From an uncultured Oscillospiraceae bacterium (lineage in GTDB: Bacteria > Bacillota > Clostridia > Oscillospirales > Oscillospiraceae): 12,173 bases of DNA. Position 1 is the first letter of the stretch, and each line of letters opens with the position of its first letter. The notes under the pieces were generated by a model. The model had not been told where the DNA came from. It saw nothing but the letters and a program-made list of their open reading frames with translations, and did not search any database. Of the stretch, positions 1 to 7,247 are shown in pieces. The stretch covers positions 1 to 12,173 of the forward strand of contig CAKTVN010000029.1 of NCBI GenBank assembly GCA_934623545.1. The letters run 5' to 3'. The position numbers were made by a program, and so were the translations under genes.

Positions 1-774
1 CCGTTTGCGGGATTCTTTGTTGACCTCCACGTTCATGGGGCAGACCCGCAGGCATTTGCCGCAGTGAACGCACTTATCCTCATCACAGTGGACGCGCAGA
101 AGCGAAAAAAAGCTCATCGGCTTGAGGAACACCGTGATGGGACACAGGTATTTGCAGAACGCCCGGTTATCCTTGAACGCAAATGCCAGAGCAACGCCTG
201 CGATGTAATAAAGCGTGTTCCCGGCAAGGAACAGCCAGAACATGATCTGCTCCAGATTTGCGACTTTCATCAGGAACAAGCCGGACACCAATGCCAACGA
301 CAGTGCGAACATCACATAGCGAAGAACGCCTAGCTTTTCCTTTCGCGGCTTCTGCGGCTGCTTGTAGGGCAGAAAATCCAGCACCATCGCTGTCCAGCAG
401 GCGTAGCCGCACCAGCCGCGCCCGAACAGCAGCGGACCGAATATTTTCGCTACCGCATAATGGATGGTCGCCGCTTCAAAAACGCCGAGAAACAGATAGT
501 ACCAGAACCCTTCAAGCTGCATATTCTCGCGGGAGATCACGCCGAGATACAGCAGCATATAGCTGCCCACCGCCAGCTGCACGAAGTGACGGGCATGGCG
601 TTTTCCGGCGGTAAAGAGCGCCGTCCCCAATCCAAGGCAGGCTCCGATATAGCTGAAATTCAGCAGATAGAACAGATTGTCCTTCGTGAGCCACAGCGTG
701 ACCGCTACTGCTTCAAATAGTAGAAACAGCAGCAGGGACGGTACATATTTGCGAAGGCTCTTATTGCTTCTCAT
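1..774 (-). CDS. Membrane polyferredoxin, NapH-like 4Fe-4S binding protein (3' end cut by window edge)
   Basis: The 258 visible residues form an integral membrane electron-transfer protein of the NapH/polyferredoxin type. Hydrophobic segments lie at about residues 11-29, 33-54, 63-80, 90-108, 150-168 and 175-198. Two Cys motifs characteristic of the family follow helices: WCGYAC at 121-126 and CKYLCP at 207-212. A complete cytoplasmic [4Fe-4S] motif follows (C235, C238, C241, C245-Pro), with an extra Cys at 230. A second cluster would be expected beyond position 1. Two ATG codons are adjacent (777 and 774). I prefer 774 because the GAGGA ribosome site lies about 5 nt from it but only 2-3 nt from 777. 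The start overlaps the glycine-zipper gene by 14 bp, so translation is probably coupled. It is likely to pass electrons between a membrane donor and an unknown partner. The family call is good; the partner is unknown. Confidence 0.85.
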   Translation of the reverse strand, partial: MRSNKSLRKYVPSLLLFLLFEAVAVTLWLTKDNLFYLLNFSYIGACLGLGTALFTAGKRHARHFVQLAVGSYMLLYLGVISRENMQLEGFWYYLFLGVFEAATIHYAVAKIFGPLLFGRGWCGYACWTAMVLDFLPYKQPQKPRKEKLGVLRYVMFALSLALVSGLFLMKVANLEQIMFWLFLAGNTLYYIAGVALAFAFKDNRAFCKYLCPITVFLKPMSFFSLLRVHCDEDKCVHCGKCLRVCPMNVEVNKESRKR

Positions 775-994
775 CATCGTCCTCTTGCTCATCTGCTTTC
801 TTGTTTTTCTTCAGTGCGCCGATTGCCGGCCCGGTGCAAAGCCCCACGGCAACGCCCAACATCATGCCAAGACCGATGTTGTCCGTCACGATTCCGAAGA
901 GGGCGCCAAGGCTCAGACCAATGGCAAGGCCGAGGGAAGTATCGGTGGTCATACTCGTATCTTTCCGATTCTTTTGATTTTTCTGAGGTTCCAT
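761..994 (-). CDS. Small glycine-zipper membrane protein
   Basis: This 77-residue protein has a charged N-terminus, a glycine-rich hydrophobic core at about 21-60 and a very acidic/lysine tail. In the core, small residues recur every four positions (GLAIGLSLGALFG, then GLGMMLGVAVGLCTG), the glycine-zipper pattern of two tightly packed helices. Such proteins are common and uncharacterised in Firmicutes. The start at 994 has an AAGGA site about 9 nt upstream, inside the end of the preceding gene. A second possible start at the Met of MTTDTS (residue 15) also has a GGAAAG-like site. The gene begins 2 bp after the zinc-ribbon gene's stop and overlaps the polyferredoxin gene by 14 bp. No enzymatic role can be inferred. 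It may assemble in the membrane or stabilise a neighbour. Confidence 0.72.
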   Translation of the reverse strand: MEPQKNQKNRKDTSMTTDTSLGLAIGLSLGALFGIVTDNIGLGMMLGVAVGLCTGPAIGALKKNKKADEQEDDDEKQ

Positions 995-996
995 AG

Positions 997-1284
997 TCAG
1001 CTTCCTTTCACATCTTTGATCTTGTCGAATTCTGCACCGCAATAGGGGCAGAATTCTTTGTTGCCTACAAAGAAAAAGGTCCCAAGGAATTTCCCGCAGA
1101 ATGGGCATCGCTGTGTGAAAAATCCGACAACGGTCCCCGGCAGCAGGAATAACACGCCAAGCTCCAACAGCGGATGCAGCCAATAGCCGCGACTTTCCCA
1201 TCCGCTCTGTGCCAGCAGAATGATACCGATGTCCAGAAGCCCCGTGCTGACCCAGTATCCGATCTTCTGCTTTTTAAGATTCAT
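997..1284 (-). CDS. Two-helix membrane protein with C-terminal zinc ribbon
   Basis: A 95-residue protein. Two hydrophobic segments (about 10-26 and 38-57) are followed by a rubredoxin/zinc-ribbon-like knuckle with two CPxCG motifs, C60-x2-C63 and C79-x2-C82, separated by 15 residues. Zinc binding is the likely role of these four cysteines. The start at 1284 is preceded by an exact AGGAGG (1296-1301), 11 nt away, which is slightly long. The gene overlaps the 3' end of ppk by 11 bp in another frame, so it is probably translated from the same mRNA. I recognise no named family. It resembles the many short membrane proteins with a zinc ribbon that precede or follow enzymes in Clostridia. It could be an assembly or regulatory partner of Ppk or of the polyferredoxin, which is inference from position only. 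Confidence 0.78.
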   Translation of the reverse strand: MNLKKQKIGYWVSTGLLDIGIILLAQSGWESRGYWLHPLLELGVLFLLPGTVVGFFTQRCPFCGKFLGTFFFVGNKEFCPYCGAEFDKIKDVKGS

Positions 1285-3406
1285 GATGCAAAAATCCTCC
1301 TGTTAGCTTTTTCAGACGCTGGAGGAACCTTGGTGCTTCCCTGACCGGCTGCGCAGGCTCGTGCGGCGAGTGCTGCATGAAGTACTCCTGCGAGTCGAAC
1401 GGCACGGCGCTGTGCTTGCGGCAATAGCTGCCGTCCGGCAACAGGAGACCGGCCTTCGCCGTATTGCGGAGCTGAGAATCCAGAATCCATCTGAGCTGTT
1501 CGCGCAAAAGCATATCGTGAACCGGGCAGGCGATTTCCACGCGGCGGTTGAGGTTGCGCGTCATGAGATCGGCGGAAGAAATATAATACTCCGCATTTTC
1601 ATCGCGTCCGAACTGATAAATACGGCCATGCTCCAGAAAGCGTCCGACGACGCTGGTGACATGAATATTCTCCGTCTCAACGACCACACCCGGCAGGATG
1701 CAGCAAATGCCGCGAATGATGAGCTGGATTTCAACGCCCGCGCGGGAAGCCGCTGCCAGCTTGTCGATGACCTCGCGCTCGGTGACGGAATTGGCCTTGA
1801 TGCAGATATAGCCGTCCTTTCCCAGCGCAATTTGCTTGTCGATGTTTCGGAGCAGCATATCTTTGATGCCGAAGGGCGAAACGCAGAGCTGCTGATATTC
1901 TCCGTCCAGCTTGTTGACGAGCATATTGCGAAAAAACGCCGCCGCGTCCTCGCCAATCGCCGGGTTGGCAGTCATAAGACAGAGATCCGTGTACATGGCG
2001 TTGGTCTTTTCATTATAGTTGCCCGTGCCGATCTGCGTGAGGTAGCTAGTCTTATTGCGGCTGCGAAGCGTGATCAGGCAAATTTTACTGTGGCACTTGA
2101 AGCCTTCTGTGCCATAGATCACCTGACAGCCGGATTCCTCCAGCATCTTCGACCACACAAGGTTATTTTCCTCATCGAAGCGGGCGCGAAGCTCCATAAG
2201 CACCAGCACTTCTTTTCCGTTTTCCGCCGCGCGGCAGAGTGTCTGTGCAATCTTGGAGGATGAGGCAAGCCGGTAGATCGTAATTTTAATAGACAGCACC
2301 TGCGGATTCTCCGCCGCCTCGTTCAGAAGGCGCAGAAACGGCTCAACGGAATCGTAGGGATAAAACAGCAGGCGGTCTTTTTGCTGAATCTGCGTAAGCA
2401 TAGGCTGATCATGCTGCAAGTCATCCGCCCAGCGCGGATGATAGTCCGAATACAGAAGGCGGGAGGAGACTTCCTTCGGCAGTTCTCCAATCAGACGAAA
2501 CACATAGCGCATATTGAGCGGACTCTCATCCACAAACACCTGATGGGTCAGCACACGCACAAGCGCTGACAGCGCTTTCTGAAACTCTGCCGAAACTTGC
2601 GTGCTCAGCTCCAACCGCACAACGGCAAGATGATCGCGCTGCTTGAGCAGCTTTTTCATCTGACGGCGGAAATCTTCTTCGTTGTCCTCAAATTTTTCAT
2701 CGTCAAAGCTGATGTCCGCGTTGCGCGTTACAGCCAGAATACAGCTTTCCTGCACCGTGTAGGCGTCGAACAGCGTCGGCAGCCAGCGCAGGAGGATATT
2801 CTCCGTACGCACAAAGCGCTTCCCATCCGTCAGCAGCAGATACGGCGGCGCACTGTCCGGTACCGGCACAATGCCGACGGCCTTGTGTCCTTTTTTGCTT
2901 TCCAGCAGCGCGGCGGCATAGAGTTTTTTGTTGACCAGATGCGGAACGGGATGGTTTGGTCCGATCACAATAGGAGACAGAACCGGCAGCAGCTCTGTTT
3001 TGAAAAAGCGGTTGATCTGCTTCAAATCGTCGGTACCCAGTGCCTCGGGCAAAACATCCTGCATGCCGCTGCGCGCAAGCTCGTCCATGACGGCAGCGTA
3101 AATTTGTTTTTTCATGGAAAGCAGCCCTGGAATGACGCGGTAAATATGGTGCAGCTGCTCCGCCGGCGTCCAGCCGGTCTTGTTGTCAGTGTTATCCGGC
3201 GTCATGCGGGCAAGGTCAAAGAGACTGCCTACACGCACCATGAAGAATTCATCGAGATTGCTTGAAAAGATCGAAACAAATTTCAGCCGCTCCAAAGCGG
3301 GAACGCCCGGGTCTGCCGCTTCTTCCAGCACACGCCGGTCAAAATGCAGCCAGCTCAGTTCGCGGTTCTGGGTATATCTGTATGGTTCTTCAAAATTCTT
3401 TGGCAT
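1274..3406 (-). CDS. ppk1: Polyphosphate kinase 1
   Basis: Ppk1 reversibly transfers the gamma phosphate of ATP onto polyphosphate chains. The 710 residues match the usual length of about 690-720. The N-terminal domain begins with the family hallmark NRELSWLHFDRRVLEEA (residues 14-30) and FSSNLDEFFMVRVG (47-60). The two phospholipase-D-like catalytic domains follow. The autophosphorylated histidine is H439 in GFKCHSK, preceded by RARFDEENN (407-415), with IGTGNYNEKT at 459-468. The second active-site histidine is H593 in FLEHGRIYQF, followed by YISSADLMTRNLNRRVE (608-624). No key residue is missing. The start at 3406 has GGAAGG six nt upstream. The frame is open further upstream, but that part only shadows ppx. 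It overlaps ppx by 52 bp and the zinc-ribbon gene by 11 bp, so it is co-transcribed with its antagonist. Confidence 0.97.
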   Translation of the reverse strand: MPKNFEEPYRYTQNRELSWLHFDRRVLEEAADPGVPALERLKFVSIFSSNLDEFFMVRVGSLFDLARMTPDNTDNKTGWTPAEQLHHIYRVIPGLLSMKKQIYAAVMDELARSGMQDVLPEALGTDDLKQINRFFKTELLPVLSPIVIGPNHPVPHLVNKKLYAAALLESKKGHKAVGIVPVPDSAPPYLLLTDGKRFVRTENILLRWLPTLFDAYTVQESCILAVTRNADISFDDEKFEDNEEDFRRQMKKLLKQRDHLAVVRLELSTQVSAEFQKALSALVRVLTHQVFVDESPLNMRYVFRLIGELPKEVSSRLLYSDYHPRWADDLQHDQPMLTQIQQKDRLLFYPYDSVEPFLRLLNEAAENPQVLSIKITIYRLASSSKIAQTLCRAAENGKEVLVLMELRARFDEENNLVWSKMLEESGCQVIYGTEGFKCHSKICLITLRSRNKTSYLTQIGTGNYNEKTNAMYTDLCLMTANPAIGEDAAAFFRNMLVNKLDGEYQQLCVSPFGIKDMLLRNIDKQIALGKDGYICIKANSVTEREVIDKLAAASRAGVEIQLIIRGICCILPGVVVETENIHVTSVVGRFLEHGRIYQFGRDENAEYYISSADLMTRNLNRRVEIACPVHDMLLREQLRWILDSQLRNTAKAGLLLPDGSYCRKHSAVPFDSQEYFMQHSPHEPAQPVREAPRFLQRLKKLTGGFLHHES

Positions 3407-4278
3407 AAATATCCTTCCCGAACGCCGTATTTGCCGACGACCAATTGTTCTGCATGGAATAAATGAAACACATGCTGCAAGATGAGCAGTCCCGGCACAA
3501 GTGTATGGATGCGTTCGGCTTCCAGCCGTAAAATGAGGTCGCTGGCTTCCTTTTTGCCGCTGCAAAGGAACGCGCAAAGACTGTCGAGCTGCTCGGCGGT
3601 CATGCTGCGGCAATCGTCCGAGATTCCGCAATAATGCCGCGCCAATTTGAGCGCGGCGCGTGCCGTACCGCCGACGCCGACGAGCAGCGCCCGCGGGGCG
3701 AGTGCGCCTTCACTGGCGTCGATGGTTTTAGAAATTTCCTGCCGCAGACGCTTCAAAGAACCGTCTCCCGGCAGGATCTTCTTGACACAGCGGCGGTACA
3801 GGCTCAGTGAGCCGATAGGAAAGCTCGCAAAATCTACCGGTGTGCCATCCTCAAACGTGACGATCTCTGTGCTTGCCCCGCCGATGTCCAGAAACGCGCC
3901 GCCGGTCAGATGCAGCTCCTGCATCGCGCCCGCATAGCCAAACAGCGCCTCGTCCTCACCGGAGATGACCTCGACCGAAAAACCGGTTACCGCGCAGATG
4001 ACGGACAGTGCCCGTTCAGTGTTGGAGATATTGCGCAGGGACGCGGTCGCGAAAATGCGAACGTTTTCAATTTGCAGCGTCTGCAAAATTTTGCGGAACG
4101 TCAGAAGCCCTGCGCATGCGCACTCAATGCCCTCGGCACTGAGCTTTCCGTCTTCCACATAACCCGCAAGCCCCGCCATGATCTTCTCGCGAAAGAGAAT
4201 CTTGAAGCTCTGCCCCTCTGTTTCGTAAAGTGTCAGACGGATGGAGTTCGAGCCGATGTCGATGATGGCCTGCTTCAT
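3355..4278 (-). CDS. ppx: Exopolyphosphatase / Ppx-GppA family phosphatase, short form
   Basis: A member of the sugar-kinase/actin-fold Ppx-GppA family, which releases phosphate from the ends of polyphosphate or hydrolyses pppGpp. The N-terminal phosphate-binding motif DIGSNSIR is at residues 7-14, FATASLRN at 76-83, and the catalytic glutamate region SGEDEA at 106-111 (E110 the likely base). The second phosphate loop is DIGGASTE (131-138) where DIGGGSTE is usual. FPIGS is at 153-157 and GVGGTARA at 201-208. At 307 residues it holds only the two-lobed catalytic domain and lacks the C-terminal HD-like domain of the roughly 500-residue E. coli Ppx. Its ATG overlaps the upstream stop codon (ATGA), indicating translational coupling, and its 3' end runs 52 bp into ppk. 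Next to ppk1, polyphosphate is the more likely substrate. A GppA-type activity is not excluded. Confidence 0.93.
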   Translation of the reverse strand: MKQAIIDIGSNSIRLTLYETEGQSFKILFREKIMAGLAGYVEDGKLSAEGIECACAGLLTFRKILQTLQIENVRIFATASLRNISNTERALSVICAVTGFSVEVISGEDEALFGYAGAMQELHLTGGAFLDIGGASTEIVTFEDGTPVDFASFPIGSLSLYRRCVKKILPGDGSLKRLRQEISKTIDASEGALAPRALLVGVGGTARAALKLARHYCGISDDCRSMTAEQLDSLCAFLCSGKKEASDLILRLEAERIHTLVPGLLILQHVFHLFHAEQLVVGKYGVREGYLCQRILKNHTDIPRTAN

Positions 4279-4484
4279 TCTGCGTCACCGACCGCCTCAG
4301 CCGTCTGCTCCTGCGGCACTGTATCCGGCGCACGGAACACCAGAATTGCCTTGGCAGAGTTCGTTACGGAAAACGTCACCAGTTCCCAGCCGTCCTGCAC
4401 TCTCTCATTCGCGGCTTCCTCAATGGCCGCAGCCATCTTCTTTGCCTTGGGCGCGTAGTCGATCACGATCGTTTTGTACATCAT
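4275..4484 (-). CDS. Small DUF4177-like protein
   Basis: A 69-residue soluble protein. It starts with a beta strand (YKTIVIDY, 3-10), continues with a lysine/alanine-rich helix (about 12-30) and the phrase DGWELVTFSV (31-40), then ends in a strand AILVFRA and an acidic, Gln/Glu-rich tail. The pattern of YKT at the N-terminus, a GWELV turn and a final strand is the signature I associate with DUF4177-type small proteins, whose function is unknown. Two adjacent ATGs exist. The first, at 4484, has GAGGT 7 nt upstream and is preferred. It lies 23 bp after the hydrolase gene and its stop overlaps the ppx start by ATGA. A much longer in-frame reading upstream has no good start and only shadows the hydrolase. 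The family call is a moderate-confidence recollection. Confidence 0.75.
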   Translation of the reverse strand: MMYKTIVIDYAPKAKKMAAAIEEAANERVQDGWELVTFSVTNSAKAILVFRAPDTVPQEQTAEAVGDAE

Positions 4485-4507
4485 AATAATTACCTCATTT
4501 CTGTTTG

Positions 4508-5569
4508 TTAGAATAGAATCTCCCGTTTTGCGGAAAAATCCGGTGTATGATATGGGATTGGTCTGGAAAAATGATTTTCGCGCAGAAGCCTGCGGTATTC
4601 CGTCTCGTTCTGGTGGATGGGATAGCGAAGATATTCCATGTTTCCGGCTTGCAGCAGCGCCTCGCTGTAAGAGCCTTTCTCCGGTGTGCCGGTCATGACA
4701 ACGCTGCCACCCGCGGCGACAAATGCGTCTGCAAATTTTCGCGTGCCCGGGCTTTTCAGCTGCGGGTCTGAAAGAAAGCACACGCCGGAATCAGGAATGC
4801 CGGTCAGCAGCTGCACCTGCACCCGCGTGAGACTGTCACGTGCGTTCGGCGCGAGCCAGAAACGGTCGGTCTGCGCCCAGGCAAGCTGGTATAAAAACTG
4901 CGCGTCACCGAAAACCGCCGCTTTGGGTCTTGCCCGGCACAGCAAAGCAAGCTGCTCCAATCCTCTTCCGTATTTCGGAACCGGCAGCAAAACCGGCTTT
5001 CCGGCCGCAAGCAGCGCCGCCATGCGCGTCAGAAAGTCAAACCGCAGCACCTCCGCAGATCTGGGGTCCACGCCGTAGGCGCAGTCGATCACAGCCAGCT
5101 CCGCCCGCGTGCGGCGGATGGGGTCAGTCTCATAGACGAGAGAGCGTTCCGTATAGTCGCCGGAGAACAGCAGCGTCTGCCCCTCCAGCCCAAATTCATA
5201 CCAAACGCTGCCCGGGCAGTGTCCGCTCCGACCCCAGTGAAGCGTCAAGCCCTCCGGCGGCCGGAAGGAGCGGAGCGGTCTTGTATCCGGAAGCGAAAAC
5301 GGCAGCTGGCCGAACGTTTCGTCGCTCGCGATGATCGTCTCGGCAAAGCCCTGCTCCAGAAGCCACGGCAGCGCGCCCGTGTGGTCGGCGTGGCTGTGGG
5401 TCAGAAAAACGTACTGCAAGGACCGGATTCTCTCCGCCGTCAGGTTCGGATACGGCTGTGCGCTCCCGGCCATCTTCCCGCAGTCGACGAGGAAGCAGAC
5501 GCGTTCCCCTTTGACAAAAAAGCAGTTTCTTCCGTGTTCCCCCACGCCGCCGGCAATGAAAACTTCCAT
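4508..5569 (-). CDS. Beta-CASP type metallo-beta-lactamase-fold hydrolase
   Basis: A 353-residue two-metal hydrolase. The start resembles RNase J/CPSF73-like proteins (GGVGEHGRNC, 7-16). The metal motif HSHADH is at 58-63, GHCPGS with H117 at 116-121, and the bridging Asp in FSGDY is D138. A beta-CASP insertion is indicated by IDCAYG (161-166, D162 as motif A) and LLPVPKYGRGLEQLALL (about 187-203). Near the end, H319 and H341 are 22 residues apart, the same spacing as motifs B and C of RNase J, so the last metal ligand seems present. The family cleaves RNA or DNA phosphodiesters. The protein ends 12 residues after H341, with no extra RNA-binding domain. The start at 5569 follows the permease stop by 1 bp and has AGGGAG six nt upstream. 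A longer start at 5596 is unlikely. The substrate is unknown; a nuclease or phosphodiesterase is plausible. Confidence 0.88.
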   Translation of the reverse strand: MEVFIAGGVGEHGRNCFFVKGERVCFLVDCGKMAGSAQPYPNLTAERIRSLQYVFLTHSHADHTGALPWLLEQGFAETIIASDETFGQLPFSLPDTRPLRSFRPPEGLTLHWGRSGHCPGSVWYEFGLEGQTLLFSGDYTERSLVYETDPIRRTRAELAVIDCAYGVDPRSAEVLRFDFLTRMAALLAAGKPVLLPVPKYGRGLEQLALLCRARPKAAVFGDAQFLYQLAWAQTDRFWLAPNARDSLTRVQVQLLTGIPDSGVCFLSDPQLKSPGTRKFADAFVAAGGSVVMTGTPEKGSYSEALLQAGNMEYLRYPIHQNETEYRRLLRENHFSRPIPYHTPDFSAKREILF

Positions 5570-5570
5570 A

Positions 5571-7232
5571 TTACGCTCCCTTCTGTTTGCCGACAAGACG
5601 ATTGAACACTAACAGCGCCGTCGTCGTGATGAGCACGCACAGGACGGCCATCGCCATGCCGAGCGACACGCTCCCCTGCTCGAACTCACGGTTAATATAC
5701 GTCGAAACGACGAGCGTATTCGGCGGCGCGATGAGGCTGGCCGTCACCAGCTCGCGGAAGGCGATGATGAAGATCATCATCCACCCGGCAAAAATGCCGC
5801 GGGAGATCATGGGCAGCGTGACGCGCCGGAAGACATAGGCAGGCGTGCCGCCGAACACCCGCCCCGCCTGCAGGAGGCTGTCGTTGATCTGCGTAAAGGC
5901 GGAGGTGACATACTGCACCGTGTACGGCAGATACAGCACCACATAGGCCAATACCATAATACCAATCGTGTTATAGAGAGGAATCACTTTATAGATTGCG
6001 TTCCAGAACAGCATGATGCCGATGACCAGCACGATGCTGGGCAGCATTTCCGGCAGCAGGCTGACGCCCTCCAGTGTTTTTTTGAAAAAGCCCCTGGATT
6101 TGCGCACAGCCGCGACTACCGCTGTGCCGATCACGGAACAAATTGTTGCGGAGGATACCGCCAGAAACAGGCTCTTCCAAATGGAGGACAGGGCTTTCGG
6201 CGTGGTCAGCAGCTCTTTGTAGTGCTCAAGCGTGAAGTTGCCAGCGGACAGACCGTAGCCACGCAGGTTGATAAGAGAGGTGGAGATTATGGAGAAATAC
6301 GGCACGCCGATGGATACCAGAATGACGAGCGCCACCCACAGCCACGCGCCAACCCGCCCGACAGCGGATAACTTGGTCTGCGCCGGACGGCTGCCCTTGC
6401 CGCTGACCAGTCGGTAGCTGTTCTTGTTGGTGATGTAATTCTGCATTAGCCACATGGCCATGCAGATACAGACCAGAATGGACGACAGGCTGGCCGAACG
6501 TCCGAAGTCGATGGGCGCGGTGGTGGAGTAGCGATGGATATCAGTGGTGAACACATAAAATCCGATGCGCCGCCCCAGCGTGTAGGGCGTTCCGTATTCA
6601 GAAAGCGTCTTGACAAACACCAGCAGCGCGCCGATGGCGTAGTTGCCAGTGAGAAGCGGGGCGAAAATTTTCCGCAGTCGCATACCGAAGCCAGCGCCAA
6701 AGACCGCACCGCTTTCCTCTAAACTCGCCGGAATATTCAGCATCGCGTTTTTCAGCATGGTCATCAGAAACGGGAACACATGCAGACTCATGACCAGAAC
6801 CAGTCCGCCAAAGCAGAAAAAGCTCTCTGACCACGAGCCGGTTGTCGGGAACAGATGCTGAAACAGTCCCTTTTTCTGCATGAATAAGATCCAGCCCATG
6901 GATGCGATATACGGCGGCGTCATAAACGGGATCATGAAAATGATGTCCAGCCAGCTGTGTTTTTTCAGTTGCGTGCGGGCAAGTAAATAAGCCGTCGGCA
7001 CGGCGATGACCGTCGAACACAGCACGACGCACACGCCAAGCAGCAGCGAATTGCAGATCGTCTGCACGTTTTCCGCACTGGCAATGGTCTGCCACGCCTG
7101 ATACAGGTCAAGGCGGCCATCCACGATGACCGCCTTGGCGAAAACTGTGATCAGAGGGCAGAGAATCAAGCCGGTCAGAAGCACCAGCAGCAGCGCCAGC
7201 GGTAGACTCTTTTTCCAATCGATTTGTCTCAT
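5571..7232 (-). CDS. ABC transporter permease, fused two-domain FbpB/PhnU-like
   Basis: A 553-residue inner-membrane protein with two tandem binding-protein-dependent transport domains, as in FbpB-type permeases of the ferric iron family. A first hydrophobic helix (10-33) is followed by domain 1 (about 55-265) and, after a polar linker (267-290), domain 2 (about 295-547). Each domain has an EAA-like loop that contacts the ATPase: residues 170-192 (EESGAVFG...FAPL) and 453-475 (LLQAGRVFGG...LP). The phrase FRELVTASLIAPPNTLVV (492-509) is typical of the family. The start at 7232 has GGAGGG about 4-5 nt upstream and lies 15 bp after the lipoprotein gene. The fusion supplies both transmembrane halves of the importer, so no second permease gene is needed. 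The transported substrate cannot be read from it. Confidence 0.93.
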   Translation of the reverse strand: MRQIDWKKSLPLALLLVLLTGLILCPLITVFAKAVIVDGRLDLYQAWQTIASAENVQTICNSLLLGVCVVLCSTVIAVPTAYLLARTQLKKHSWLDIIFMIPFMTPPYIASMGWILFMQKKGLFQHLFPTTGSWSESFFCFGGLVLVMSLHVFPFLMTMLKNAMLNIPASLEESGAVFGAGFGMRLRKIFAPLLTGNYAIGALLVFVKTLSEYGTPYTLGRRIGFYVFTTDIHRYSTTAPIDFGRSASLSSILVCICMAMWLMQNYITNKNSYRLVSGKGSRPAQTKLSAVGRVGAWLWVALVILVSIGVPYFSIISTSLINLRGYGLSAGNFTLEHYKELLTTPKALSSIWKSLFLAVSSATICSVIGTAVVAAVRKSRGFFKKTLEGVSLLPEMLPSIVLVIGIMLFWNAIYKVIPLYNTIGIMVLAYVVLYLPYTVQYVTSAFTQINDSLLQAGRVFGGTPAYVFRRVTLPMISRGIFAGWMMIFIIAFRELVTASLIAPPNTLVVSTYINREFEQGSVSLGMAMAVLCVLITTTALLVFNRLVGKQKGA

Positions 7233-7247
7233 AAGCCCTCCGCTTTG

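Noticed and set aside
1361..2263. 300-codon open frame on the plus strand, and another at 2597-3265
   Set aside because: Both are antisense to polyphosphate kinase, whose complete catalytic motifs identify the true coding strand.
3407..3631. N-terminal extension of Ppk1 in the open frame
   Set aside because: The extra 75 codons overlap ppx in another frame, show no Ppk similarity, and a good ribosome site sits at the 3406 start where the canonical N-terminus begins.
4485..4781. N-terminal extension of the DUF4177-like protein to 168 residues
   Set aside because: The extension shadows the 3' end of the hydrolase gene, and the GAGGT site directly before 4484 supports the short form.
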